NCBI GenBank assembly: GCA_910579125.1
Contig: CAJTTH010000018.1
Coordinates: 1-41,806 of the forward strand
DNA: 41,806 nucleotides
From: an uncultured Oscillospiraceae bacterium
GTDB taxonomy: Bacteria; Bacillota; Clostridia; Oscillospirales; Ruminococcaceae
Reading direction: 5' to 3'
Notes under the pieces: model-generated
Seen by the model: only the letters and a program-made list of their open reading frames with translations
Told to the model about the DNA's origin: nothing
Database searches by the model: none
Program-made: the position numbers and the translations under genes
In this document: in pieces, positions 33,801-41,488 of the stretch
Numbering within the stretch: the first letter of the stretch is position 1
Layout: each line of letters opens with the position of its first letter

Positions 33801-35200
33801 AGGGCAAGGTTCACCGCTACACCGAGGAATTGTTCGGCAAGGATCACGTTTTCAAGGCGGGAACTATCTCTGCCGTTCAGGAAAAGACCGCGTTCGGATT
33901 TGTCAAGAAATACTGCGAGGAGCGCGGGATAACTTTTAACAACGCGGAAATGGAGCGGTTGTCTATCGGCTGCACGGGCGTTAAGAGAACGACCTCGCAG
34001 CACCCCGGCGGAATGGTCGTTGTGCCTAACGATTACGATGTCTATGATTTCACCCCCGTTCAGCACCCCGCCGACAAAACCGAGAGTGATATGATAACAA
34101 CACACTTCGACTTCCACGCACTCCACGATACTATCCTCAAACTCGATGAGCTTGGACACGATGTGCCGACGCTTTACAAGCACCTTGAGGATATGACGGG
34201 AATGAAGATCGCGGACGTGCCGACCTCCGACCCCGCGGTTTATAAGCTGTTCATATCGACCGAACCGCTCGGCTTAAAATCCGAGGATATAGGCGTGCAG
34301 TGCGGAACGTGGGGGATTCCCGAATTCGGCACCGGCTTTGCAATGCAGATGCTTATCGACGCACAGCCGAAGTGCTTTTCCGACCTGCTTCAGATCTCGG
34401 GTCTGTCACACGGCACGGACGTTTGGCTCGGCAACGCACAGGATCTTATCAAAAACGGAACGTGTACCATTTCCAACGTTATCGGAACGCGCGACAGCAT
34501 AATGGTTTACCTTATGCACAAGGGGCTTGACCCGTCTATGGCGTTCAAGATAATGGAGATAACCCGAAAGGGCAATGCGAAGAAGCTGTTCAACGACGAG
34601 ATATATCAGGCGTTCAAAGATCATAACGTTGAGGAATGGTATGTCGAGAGCTGCAAGAAGATCAAGTATATGTTCCCGAAAGCTCACGCGGCGGCATACG
34701 TTACGGCGGCGGTCAAGTTGGCGTGGTTCAAGATATACAGACCCGCCGAGTTTTACGCGGCGACGCTCACAAAACACACCGACAATATGGAGCTTGAGGT
34801 AATAATGCAGGGCAAGGAAGCGGTTAAACAAAGGATAAGCGCAATAAGGTCAATGCCGAACCGCACGGCTAAGGAGGAGAGCGTCGTTGACGCTTTGCAG
34901 CTTGTCTACGAAATGATGATGCGCGGCGTAGAGGTGCTGCCTGTCGACGCAAAGCTCTCAAATGCCGTCACATACAAGGTTGAGGACGGCAAGCTCAGAA
35001 TGCCGTTTATGGCGGTCTCGGGCTGCGGTGAGAACGCGGCGGTGAAGCTAAAGGACGCTATCGACAGCGGCGAGTGCATCAGCATCGACGAGATACAACA
35101 GGTAAGCGGCGTAAACAGCACGGTTATCGAAAAGCTGAAGGCAATGGGCGTGTTTAACGGCTATCAGCAGTCAGCGCAGTTTACGTTGTTTGATATGTAA
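30842..35200 (+). CDS. polC: DNA polymerase III, PolC type
   Basis: A 1452-residue Gram-positive replicative polymerase. Order: N-terminal domain (about 1-210), OB fold (about 230-335), PHP domain starting at VELHMHTNMSD (residue 343) and split by the inserted 3'-5' exonuclease domain with DLETTG (Asp437, Glu439), then the second PHP part, the palm with catalytic Asp977 and Asp979 (PDIDLNFSGE), a CPKC/CPHC zinc-type insertion (about residues 922-955) and fingers with a helix-hairpin-helix end. GAGAGGAAAT precedes the ATG. It is the last gene of the pyrH-polC cluster. Confidence 0.98.
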   Translation: MSATLFDLLENISLPEVVGKGRVLKIMRDETKNMLNINLELDELVPMTELLAASDIISNELDKTEVTIYPKYHISLFSDEYIFDVIELLKRKHIAINGYFDGAELSNDDNTYELTLKNGGKKLLIGMGMEKKIETFVHGFFGKNLTVILSSDNELDVDEYIQQEQSTPVTKVSVSDDVPPPPRENGAGGGYSGGARSRKPQFLAEPTEIILGFENEHFGDTAKLFYGKGNFDRPAPMSEPFGDQDEATVWGTVFKTDERTSRDGKTLIFTAYFSDKTSSQILKIITGVENTDAVKGNIASGKSILVSGKFEYDTFAKALNIRPNSIAGVTTQSRKDTAEQKRVELHMHTNMSDMDAITPAAELIKQAHAWGHKAVAITDHGNLQAYPEAMNTIEKINKDEKVMKMIYGVEAYFVNDSGSLISGCCDYPVDGEIVVFDLETTGLSPVNNRITEIGAVKLVNREIAEEYQSFVNPGVPIPEEITNLTGITDDMVAEAPDEKKALDDFLKFVGNSVLVAHNASFDTSFIKAACERQGVEYRYSSVDTVALCRAALPNLKNHKLDTVAKQYKLGDFNHHRAIDDAKMLTAIFQRLLSDAGKLGKLEKLGDLNGILGGIDPKKLPPYHMIILVKNKEGLKNLYKLISLSNLNYFYKKPRIPLSELQKHREGLIIGSACEAGELFRAILDNKTQEEIEQIAATYDYLEIQPIANNQFLVREGRVPDEEGLRMLNKRIVDLADRLGKKCVATCDVHFKDKEDSIFRTILQAGQGYKDADNQAPLYLRTTDEMLKEFEYLGKEKAFEVVVTNTNAIADMIDDDIRPIPKGTYTPSIDGAEQELQDLCWGRANAWYAYEDKLPEIVEKRLQKELDAIIKYGFSVLYMIAQKLVKYSEDNGYLVGSRGSVGSSFVAIMSGISEVNPLAPHYRCPKCRYNEFITDGSVQSGFDLPPKKCPHCDIDMIRDGHDIPFETFLGFKGDKAPDIDLNFSGEVQGKVHRYTEELFGKDHVFKAGTISAVQEKTAFGFVKKYCEERGITFNNAEMERLSIGCTGVKRTTSQHPGGMVVVPNDYDVYDFTPVQHPADKTESDMITTHFDFHALHDTILKLDELGHDVPTLYKHLEDMTGMKIADVPTSDPAVYKLFISTEPLGLKSEDIGVQCGTWGIPEFGTGFAMQMLIDAQPKCFSDLLQISGLSHGTDVWLGNAQDLIKNGTCTISNVIGTRDSIMVYLMHKGLDPSMAFKIMEITRKGNAKKLFNDEIYQAFKDHNVEEWYVESCKKIKYMFPKAHAAAYVTAAVKLAWFKIYRPAEFYAATLTKHTDNMELEVIMQGKEAVKQRISAIRSMPNRTAKEESVVDALQLVYEMMMRGVEVLPVDAKLSNAVTYKVEDGKLRMPFMAVSGCGENAAVKLKDAIDSGECISIDEIQQVSGVNSTVIEKLKAMGVFNGYQQSAQFTLFDM

Positions 35201-35217
35201 TTACATCTAAATGTTTT

Positions 35218-35266
35218 GCGGAGTGTTGAATGTTTTTGGGCTTATTCCCGAAATATTCCGCTCCGC
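35218..35266. repeat. Long hairpin after polC, ending at the his promoter
   Basis: GCGGAG (35218-35223) pairs with CTCCGC (35261-35266). Inside, GAAT (35228-35231) pairs with ATTC (35255-35258) and TTTTGGG (35234-35240) with CCCGAAA (35247-35253). There is no T tract, but its place suggests it insulates polC from the his operon. It ends exactly at the -35 of the his promoter. Confidence 0.5.
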
Positions 35267-35295
35267 TTGACAATTCGGTTCTGATGTGTTACTAT
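35267..35295 (+). promoter_or_regulatory. Promoter of the his operon (extended -10)
   Basis: TTGACA (35267-35272), 17-bp spacer, TACTAT (35290-35295) preceded by TGT, an extended -10. The weak -10 is compensated by the TG and the perfect -35. The leader to the TTG start of hisZ is about 60 nt and has no T-box features. Confidence 0.75.
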
Positions 35296-35308
35296 ATTAT
35301 AGTAGCAC
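35286..35308. promoter_or_regulatory. Near-perfect palindrome over the his promoter, probable operator
   Basis: The arms GTGTTACTATA (35286-35296) and TATAGTAGCAC (35298-35308) are inverted copies with a single mismatch around one central T. They cover the -10 and the start site, where a bound dimeric repressor would block transcription. Regulator unknown; a TrpR-like YerC/HisR type is one candidate by analogy to other Firmicutes. Confidence 0.6.
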
Positions 35309-35362
35309 AACACCATGTTAACACATTATTATACTAAAGCGCAATGGAAGGGAAATACAGTT

Positions 35363-36553
35363 TTGAGACGAAATGATTTACTTACTCCCGAGGGAACACG
35401 GGACCTATTATTTGAGGAGTGCGCCGCAAAGCGCACGGTCACTGAACGCATTACAAGACTTTTCGAGAGCTACGGCTATTCCGAGGTCATCACCCCGGGG
35501 CTGGAGTTTTACGACGTATTCAACGGAAAGGTAAGGTATTTTCCGCAAGAGACTATGTACAAACTCGTCGACGGCAAGAACAGGCTTATGGTGCTGCGCC
35601 CCGACAGCACTATGCCGATAGCGCGGCTTGCGGCTACGCGTTTAAGCTCCGTGGAGTTGCCGTTAAAGCTGTTCTACAATCAGAACATTTTTATGGTGAA
35701 CCCCAAGGACAGCGGACGCGACGATGAGATTGCCCAGAGCGGAATTGAGATACTCGGCGGAAACAGCGGCGCGGCGGATCACGAGGCGCTTGTACTTGCG
35801 GCAAAGGTGCTTGCCGAGTGCGACGGGGATTTTCGTCTGGAGATAGGCGACAGCGGCATTTTCCGCGAGCTGATTGCACAGTACGGCTGTGACGAAAAGA
35901 CTGCGGAGGAAATGCGCGAATCTATTGAGAACAAAAATTTCCCCGCGCTAAGGGCGTTTGAGGACGATAATCCTACGGCAAGGGCGCTTGTTGAGCTGCC
36001 GAGATTATTCGGCGGATTTGAAGTTTTCGGGAAAGCGAGGGAATTCCTGTACGGCGAGATCGTTGGACGGAAGCTCGATGATCTTGAAAAACTCTGCGGG
36101 GAGCTTTGCGGCATCATTCCCGAAGAGAAAATTCGCGTTGACCTCGGTCTCGTTCACAAAAAGGACTACTATACGGGGATAATTTTCCGCGGCTATGTCG
36201 AGGGATACGGTCAGCCCGTGTTGTCGGGCGGACGGTATGATACGCTGCTCGGCGATTTCGGACGCGGCGCGGCGGCGGTCGGCTTTGCGGTGAACGTTGA
36301 GGCCGCGGCAAATGTGCTTCTGCAAAAGGACAGAGCTCAGTTTATGAAATCTCCCGACGTGCTTGTTTTCGGTGAACAGGGCGCGGAGATTGCCGCGTTA
36401 AAGCATTGTGGTGAGCTGATATCCGAGGGAAAAACGGTGTTCAATTATCCCGGAATGCATATTGACCTTGCGAGAAAATACGCGAAAGAACATAATATAG
36501 GGCGCGTAGATATTGTGTATAAGGACGGAAATCTTATGTCCGAGGAGGTGTGA
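35363..36553 (+). CDS. hisZ: ATP phosphoribosyltransferase regulatory subunit
   Basis: A 396-residue paralogue of histidyl-tRNA synthetase that activates the short HisG and makes it sensitive to histidine. HisRS-like motifs are LLTPEGTRDLL, motif 2-like VLRPDSTMPIARL, and the late GYGQPVLSGGRYD. I choose the TTG at 35363 (GGAAGGGA about 10 bp upstream) because it places the family N-terminus. The in-frame ATG at 35315 has no ribosome site and would add 16 unrelated residues. It ends 3 bp before hisG. Confidence 0.93.
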   Translation: MRRNDLLTPEGTRDLLFEECAAKRTVTERITRLFESYGYSEVITPGLEFYDVFNGKVRYFPQETMYKLVDGKNRLMVLRPDSTMPIARLAATRLSSVELPLKLFYNQNIFMVNPKDSGRDDEIAQSGIEILGGNSGAADHEALVLAAKVLAECDGDFRLEIGDSGIFRELIAQYGCDEKTAEEMRESIENKNFPALRAFEDDNPTARALVELPRLFGGFEVFGKAREFLYGEIVGRKLDDLEKLCGELCGIIPEEKIRVDLGLVHKKDYYTGIIFRGYVEGYGQPVLSGGRYDTLLGDFGRGAAAVGFAVNVEAAANVLLQKDRAQFMKSPDVLVFGEQGAEIAALKHCGELISEGKTVFNYPGMHIDLARKYAKEHNIGRVDIVYKDGNLMSEEV

Positions 36554-36556
36554 GCC

Positions 36557-37204
36557 GTGGAGAACAAAAAGATTAGAATTGCGCTCACAAAGGGGCGTAT
36601 TGAAAGCAAGGCGGTCGATATTCTGGAAAACGTCGGCTATGATGTTTCGGAGCTGCGAAACAAGGGCAGAAAGCTGATTTTGTCTATCCCCGGTGAAAAT
36701 ATCGAGGTGGTTCTCGCGAAAGCGGCGGACGTTATCACTTACGTTGAACACGGTGTGTGCGATTTCGGGATAGTCGGCAGAGATACGATAATGGAGCATG
36801 GCGGCAAGTTCTACGAGATAGCCGACCTCAACTTCGGAATATGCAAATTTGCGCTCGCCGTGAAAAAGGGAACGGATTTCTTCGCGGGCTACGGCGTTAA
36901 GACCGTTGCTACAAAATATCCCAACGTAACGCGCGGTTATTTTGAGAAAAAGGGAATCGACGTCGACATCGTGAAAATAGAGGGCAGCGTCGAGCTTGCG
37001 CCGCTTGTCGGGCTTGCCGACGGTATTGTGGACATCGTTGAAACGGGAACGACGCTTAAGGAAAACGGACTGGAGGTCTGCCGCGACGTAGCGCCGATCT
37101 CCGCGCGGCTTATCGTGAACACGGTTAGTCTGAAACTAAAACAGGAACGTGTGTTGGAAATAGTCGATCTTATAAAAAATGAGAGAATAAGCGAAAATTC
37201 GTAA
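36557..37204 (+). CDS. hisG: ATP phosphoribosyltransferase, short form
   Basis: A 215-residue catalytic subunit for the first step of histidine synthesis. It lacks the C-terminal ACT-like regulatory domain of long HisG, which is why HisZ is encoded beside it. Motifs include the ALTKGRIE start, DFGIVGRDTI, and the PRPP loop IVDIVETGTTLKENGL, written here in parts. The start is a GTG at 36557, well spaced after GAGGAGGT (36542-36549). Confidence 0.97.
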   Translation: MENKKIRIALTKGRIESKAVDILENVGYDVSELRNKGRKLILSIPGENIEVVLAKAADVITYVEHGVCDFGIVGRDTIMEHGGKFYEIADLNFGICKFALAVKKGTDFFAGYGVKTVATKYPNVTRGYFEKKGIDVDIVKIEGSVELAPLVGLADGIVDIVETGTTLKENGLEVCRDVAPISARLIVNTVSLKLKQERVLEIVDLIKNERISENS

Positions 37205-37237
37205 GATGAACGGATTTAATAACAAAGGAGAAAAATC

Positions 37238-38533
37238 ATGATAAAGATTATAAAGGCGGACGGCGATGAAAAGAAGTTCCTCGCCGAGGTCGAAAAGCGC
37301 GCGGGCGAGGTCAACGACGAGGTCGAGAAGACCGTCAAAGCTATTTTGGAGGACGTTAAGGCAAACGGCGACAGCGCGGTCAAGGCGTACACCGCAAAGT
37401 TCGACTGCCCGAACGTGCAGTATTACCGCGTTCCCGACGAGGCAATACAGGACGCGCTCACCGAGGCAAACGAAAAATCGCCCGATTTCGTGAATGCGAT
37501 GCTGAACGCGGTCGAGAACATCACAGCGTTCCACACGCGCCAGAAGCGCGATGGCTTCTGCGTGACCGAGGAAAACGGCGTTATTATGGGGCAGCGTGTG
37601 CGCGGGCTGGATAAGGTCGGGCTGTACGTTCCGGGCGGAACGGCGGCGTACCCGTCGTCGGTGCTGATGAATGCTATCCCCGCAAAGATCGCGGGTGTAA
37701 AAGAGGTCGTAATGGTAACGCCTCCGCTCAAGGACGGCACGGCGAACAAGGATATCCTTGTCGCGGCGGCGCTCTGCGGCGTTGACAGCATTTACCTCGC
37801 GGGCGGCGCACAGGCGATAGCGGCACTCGCTTACGGCACGGAGGAGATTCCCCGCGTTTCCAAGATAGTCGGACCGGGCAACATTTTCGTCGCGACGGCG
37901 AAAAAGCTCGTTTACGGTACGGTCGACATTGATATGGTCGCGGGACCGAGCGAAATTCTCGTTCTCGCCGACGAGACCGCGAACCCGAAGTACCTTGCCG
38001 CCGACCTTATGTCGCAGGCGGAGCACGATAAATTAGCGTCCGCTATCATGATAACCACAAGCATGGAGCTTGCCGAGAAAACTCAAGCCGAGATCGAGCG
38101 CCAGAAAGCGTACCTCTCGCGTAAGGATATTATCGACGAATCGCTCAACAATTACGGCGGCATAATCGTGTGCGACGATATGGACTACGCGGTTGAGATT
38201 GCGAACAAGATCGCTCCCGAGCACCTTGAAGCGGTTGTCGAAAATCCGCTTGAATACGTCGGAAAGCTCGTCAATGTAGGTTCGTTGTTCCTCGGGCAGT
38301 ATTCTCCCGAGCCGCTTGGCGACTACTACGCGGGACCTAACCACGTTCTGCCCACCTCGGGCACGGCGCGTTTCTTCTCGCCGCTCGGCGTAGACAGCTT
38401 TGTGAAACGTTCGAGCTACATCTATTACACCAAGGACGCGCTTATCGACGCGGCGGACGACATTATCCTGATAGCGGAGCGCGAACAGCTTACCGCTCAC
38501 GCAAATTCCATAAAAGTACGCAAGGAGAATTAG
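37238..38533 (+). CDS. hisD: Histidinol dehydrogenase
   Basis: A 431-residue zinc enzyme that oxidises histidinol to histidine in two NAD-dependent steps. GLYVPGGTAAYPS, AGGAQAIAALAYGT, GPGNIFVATAKK and the GPSEILVLAD segment, then the zinc and base residues around DLMSQAEHD and the C-terminal PTSGTARF, are all present. CAAAGGAGAAAA precedes the ATG. The AAGGAG inside its last codons serves the next gene. Confidence 0.98.
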   Translation: MIKIIKADGDEKKFLAEVEKRAGEVNDEVEKTVKAILEDVKANGDSAVKAYTAKFDCPNVQYYRVPDEAIQDALTEANEKSPDFVNAMLNAVENITAFHTRQKRDGFCVTEENGVIMGQRVRGLDKVGLYVPGGTAAYPSSVLMNAIPAKIAGVKEVVMVTPPLKDGTANKDILVAAALCGVDSIYLAGGAQAIAALAYGTEEIPRVSKIVGPGNIFVATAKKLVYGTVDIDMVAGPSEILVLADETANPKYLAADLMSQAEHDKLASAIMITTSMELAEKTQAEIERQKAYLSRKDIIDESLNNYGGIIVCDDMDYAVEIANKIAPEHLEAVVENPLEYVGKLVNVGSLFLGQYSPEPLGDYYAGPNHVLPTSGTARFFSPLGVDSFVKRSSYIYYTKDALIDAADDIILIAEREQLTAHANSIKVRKEN

Positions 38534-38534
38534 A

Positions 38535-38852
38535 ATGGCAAACGACAGCTATAATCAGCTAAGAGCCGACGCCGGATTAGTCGATTTGATCGAATGCACG
38601 CCGCAGGAAAATGAGAGCTTCGCCGAAACGGAGAAAAACGGCGGAGAGCTTCCGAAAGACGTTTGCAGAACTGTGGACGACGGCGCGGACAAAAAGCCGA
38701 GATACTATCATTGTCCGTCAAAAATGCCGCCCGAAAAGGAAGAATTGTATGTCCTGATGAGAATTTCAAAGGATCTGAACATAATAAAGGGCATTCTTGA
38801 GGTATTGCTTGCGCTTTCGATCATATCTATAGTATTTGCGATACTGTATTAA
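38535..38852 (+). CDS. Tail-anchored small protein of unknown function in the his operon
   Basis: A 105-residue protein: acidic soluble N-terminus (residues 1-55, with ECTPQENESFAETEKN), a short YYHCPSKMPPEKEEL linker and a single C-terminal membrane segment (about 84-105, ending AILY). No signal peptide is present. I do not recognise a family. AAGGAG (38521-38526) is well placed and the codon use agrees with its neighbours, so it is expressed. It lies between hisD and hisB; its own stop shares the AAGGAG that serves hisB. A role in anchoring some partner at the membrane is a guess. Confidence 0.7.
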   Translation: MANDSYNQLRADAGLVDLIECTPQENESFAETEKNGGELPKDVCRTVDDGADKKPRYYHCPSKMPPEKEELYVLMRISKDLNIIKGILEVLLALSIISIVFAILY

Positions 38853-38862
38853 GGAGAAAACA

Positions 38863-39444
38863 ATGACAAGAACAGCGGAAATCACAAGAAAAACAAAGGA
38901 GACCGACATTGCCGTCAAGCTGTATCTGGATGGCGGTGAAGTCGCCGTAAATACGGGAATAGGCTTTCTCGACCACATGCTGACTGCACTCGGCGTTCAC
39001 GGAGGGTTCGGACTTGAGGTGAACGCAAAGGGCGATCTGTACGTTGACGGACACCACACCGCCGAGGACGTCGGTATCGTTCTCGGACAGGCGTTCGCGG
39101 AAGCGCTCGGCGACAAGTCGGGAATAATTCGCTACGGCAGCGCGTTCATCCCCATGGACGAAGCGTTAGCGTTCTGTGCGCTCGATATTAGTGCGCGCCC
39201 GTTTCTGGTGTTCAACGCGGAGTTTACAAACGAACGTGTCGGCGAATTCGACACCTGCCTTACCGAGGAGTTTATGAGAGCGTTTGCGTTCAACGCGGGG
39301 ATAACGCTGCATCTGCGCGTGGAGTACGGCGCGAACGACCATCATAAGATCGAGGCGCTGTTCAAGGCGCTCGCCTACGCGCTCAAAGCCGCGACGCGCC
39401 CAAATACGGACGGCGCGGCGGTCTCCACAAAAGGAACGCTGTAA
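38863..39444 (+). CDS. hisB: Imidazoleglycerol-phosphate dehydratase
   Basis: A 193-residue monofunctional HisB with the diagnostic His-rich manganese motifs: GIGFLDHML, DGHHTAEDVGI, RPF in the middle and ANDHHKIEALFKAL near the end. The ATG at 38863 follows AAGGAG by 7 bp. The in-frame ATG at 38836 would add nine residues overlapping the preceding gene. The stop shares one base with the Nudix gene start. Confidence 0.97.
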   Translation: MTRTAEITRKTKETDIAVKLYLDGGEVAVNTGIGFLDHMLTALGVHGGFGLEVNAKGDLYVDGHHTAEDVGIVLGQAFAEALGDKSGIIRYGSAFIPMDEALAFCALDISARPFLVFNAEFTNERVGEFDTCLTEEFMRAFAFNAGITLHLRVEYGANDHHKIEALFKALAYALKAATRPNTDGAAVSTKGTL

Positions 39445-39866
39445 TGCAGGGGTATAACGTTATTGCGGTTTTTTCTCCCGACAGACGGACAATGCTAATG
39501 TGTAAGCGCACTAAAGAGCCGTATAAGGGGCTGTATAACTTTGTCGGCGGCAAGATCGAACAAGGCGAAAACAGTTCCGACGCGGCTTACCGCGAGCTTT
39601 ACGAGGAAACGGGAATAGACAAAACGGATATTCGACTAGTTCATTTAATGGATTTTTCCTATCCGCTCTGTAATGAATACGTTGAAGTTTATGTCGGAGG
39701 ACTGAAGCGCGATATAACGCTTCGCGAGGAGAAAAATCCGCTCTTGTGGATAAGCACTGACAAGAACTTCTTTGATATGAGCGTATTTGCGGGCGAGGGT
39801 AATATCGGGCATATCATGGAGCATATCAAGCTGCACAAAACGGAGATATTCGATGAACATATTTGA
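39444..39866 (+). CDS. Nudix hydrolase
   Basis: A 140-residue Nudix enzyme. The full box G-x5-E-x7-R-E-U-x-E-E-x-G-U is at residues 36-58, with GGKIEQGE and RELYEETGI. Such enzymes hydrolyse nucleoside diphosphates linked to another moiety, for example ADP-ribose, 8-oxo-dGTP or nucleotide sugars. The N-terminal FSPDRRTMLMCKRTKEP resembles the MutT/8-oxo-dGTPase type. The substrate cannot be decided. It overlaps hisB by one base, which couples its translation to the his operon. Confidence 0.88.
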   Translation: MQGYNVIAVFSPDRRTMLMCKRTKEPYKGLYNFVGGKIEQGENSSDAAYRELYEETGIDKTDIRLVHLMDFSYPLCNEYVEVYVGGLKRDITLREEKNPLLWISTDKNFFDMSVFAGEGNIGHIMEHIKLHKTEIFDEHI

Positions 39867-40380
39867 GATACACAAAATAAGCTGGGGCTGGTTTGAGGTT
39901 TGCTTTACTCCGCACGGAGAAAAGCAAGGCTTTCTCACCAACTCCGATTATCTGCAATGCGACGCGCCTGCACTGTTCCTGGACGCGCTCGCGAACCTGT
40001 CAGAAAATAAATCGCGCGAGGAATGGCTCTGCTGGCAAGACGAGCCGGGAGCATACGTTCTGCATATCGGCAGCGAGGGGGCGAATATTTTGGTCGGGAT
40101 ATACTACTCGAAAAAGGATTCGCTTGATTTGCCGTACAGCGGCGCGGAGCTTGCCGAAGATTTAGATGAATTGGTATATTCGCAGGTTTTCAAGATACAT
40201 GACTTGCTCGACGACGTTTTGACGGAGTTTTCGCTCTACGAAAACGGAAACGGCTTGCGGCTTTACAACGCCCACTGGGGCGATTTCCCTCAAAAGGAAT
40301 ATCACCGTCTGCGGCAATGCGCAGCGTCGTTTGACAAGACGCTCGGCAAGTATGATAAAATGTTCTGTTTCAGTTACTGA
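39853..40380 (+). CDS. Protein of unknown function
   Basis: A 175-residue soluble acidic protein, no signal peptide or membrane segment. The start ATG at 39853 overlaps the Nudix gene by 14 bp and has CGGAGATA just upstream. Aromatic-rich N-terminus (ISWGWFEVCFTPHG), a LYNAHWGDFPQKEYHRL segment near the end. The alternating acidic helices and strands recall small immunity or SMI1-like domains, but I cannot support that. It is placed between the Nudix gene and hisH and translated with them. Confidence 0.65.
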   Translation: MNIFEIHKISWGWFEVCFTPHGEKQGFLTNSDYLQCDAPALFLDALANLSENKSREEWLCWQDEPGAYVLHIGSEGANILVGIYYSKKDSLDLPYSGAELAEDLDELVYSQVFKIHDLLDDVLTEFSLYENGNGLRLYNAHWGDFPQKEYHRLRQCAASFDKTLGKYDKMFCFSY

Positions 40381-40396
40381 AAGAAAGGTCAGACAA

Positions 40397-40987
40397 ATGA
40401 TCGCAATAATTGATTACGGCGCGGGAAATCTGTTCAGCGTAAAGAACGCTCTGGACTTTCTCGGCTTTGAAAATAAAATAACCGCCTCTGCGGACGACCT
40501 GAAAGCCGCCGGCAGACTGATTCTCCCCGGCGTGGGGGCTTTCCCCGATGCTATGAGAATGCTCGGCGAAAGCGGTCTTATCGGCGTTATCAAGAAGGAA
40601 GCGCAAAAAAAGCCGCTGCTCGGAATATGTCTCGGAATGCAGATGCTTTTCGAGAAAGGCTACGAATTCGGCGAAACAGAGGGCTTGGGTCTTATCAAGG
40701 GCACGGTCAAGCTGATGAAGCCCGAGGGTTTGCCCGTTCCGCATATCGGCTGGAACTCGCTGGAACTTAATGAAAAATGTCCGCTGCTCGAAAGGGGAGG
40801 GGAGTATGTTTATTTCGTGCATTCGTTTGCGGCAGACTGCCCGAGTGAAAACGTCGCGGCTTACTGCGATTACGGAATGAAAGTGCCCGCGCTGGTGTTC
40901 TCGGGGAACGTCTACGGCGCGCAGTTCCACCCCGAAAAAAGCGGTGAAACGGGCTTGAATATTCTGCGGAGGTTCAAAGCGCTATGA
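40397..40987 (+). CDS. hisH: Imidazole glycerol phosphate synthase, glutamine amidotransferase subunit
   Basis: A 196-residue class I glutaminase that feeds ammonia to HisF. The nucleophile Cys78 is in GICLGMQ, DYGAGN opens the protein, and the His-Glu pair is in AQFHPEKSG. AAGAAAGG precedes the ATG, which is preferred over the in-frame ATG at 40331 that would overlap the preceding gene by 50 bp. Neither hisF nor hisA is in the window, so the pathway must be completed elsewhere. The stop overlaps the next ATG by 4 bp. Confidence 0.97.
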   Translation: MIAIIDYGAGNLFSVKNALDFLGFENKITASADDLKAAGRLILPGVGAFPDAMRMLGESGLIGVIKKEAQKKPLLGICLGMQMLFEKGYEFGETEGLGLIKGTVKLMKPEGLPVPHIGWNSLELNEKCPLLERGGEYVYFVHSFAADCPSENVAAYCDYGMKVPALVFSGNVYGAQFHPEKSGETGLNILRRFKAL

Positions 40988-41427
40988 CATTCACCGAAGA
41001 ACGCGGCGATTTATTCGCGGAGGAGATAATGTCGGGCGGTTACGCGCTTTGTCATTGCATAAGCGCTGATTTTGCATTGGGCGCGGGGATCGCCAAGATA
41101 TTCGCGAAAATGGGCGTAAAAAAGGAGCTTAGCGCGAAATTTCCCAAGCAGTGGCAAGGCAGAGGGTACTGCCTGATGACCGAAACAAACGGTGTTGTTG
41201 TCGGGAATTTGGTTACAAAAGAACGCTTCTTTCACAAGCCGACGCTTGAAACTCTGTGGCAGTCGCTGGAGGACTTGCGCGGACAGGCTCTTGAAGCGAA
41301 AATACAAAGGCTTGCAATGCCGAAAATAGGCTGCGGATTGGACAAACTTGAATGGATTGATGTTCGCGGAATAATTCAAGATGTTTTTGCCGGAACGGAT
41401 ATTACGATTTTAGTAAGATATATTTAA
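40984..41427 (+). CDS. TARG1-like macrodomain ADP-ribosyl hydrolase
   Basis: A 147-residue single macrodomain closely resembling the TARG1/OARD1 type: HCISADFALGAGIA in the ADP-ribose loop, Lys79 in LVTKERFFHKPT and Asp120 in MPKIGCGLDKLEW. In human TARG1 the equivalent Lys and Asp catalyse removal of ADP-ribose from glutamate, from DNA and from O-acetyl-ADP-ribose. It overlaps hisH by 4 bp (ATGA). No DarT-like DNA ADP-ribosyltransferase is seen within the window, so an antitoxin role is not supported, although the region to the right is cut off. Confidence 0.9.
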   Translation: MTFTEERGDLFAEEIMSGGYALCHCISADFALGAGIAKIFAKMGVKKELSAKFPKQWQGRGYCLMTETNGVVVGNLVTKERFFHKPTLETLWQSLEDLRGQALEAKIQRLAMPKIGCGLDKLEWIDVRGIIQDVFAGTDITILVRYI

Positions 41428-41488
41428 CGCTGTTGCGCAAAAGTTAAATTTTACACAATAATAAATTAAGGCAAACGGGGTGAGCGGG

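Noticed and set aside
35296..35362. T-box or histidine leader peptide ahead of hisZ
   Set aside because: The leader of about 60 nt has no specifier structure, no T-box sequence and no run of His codons.
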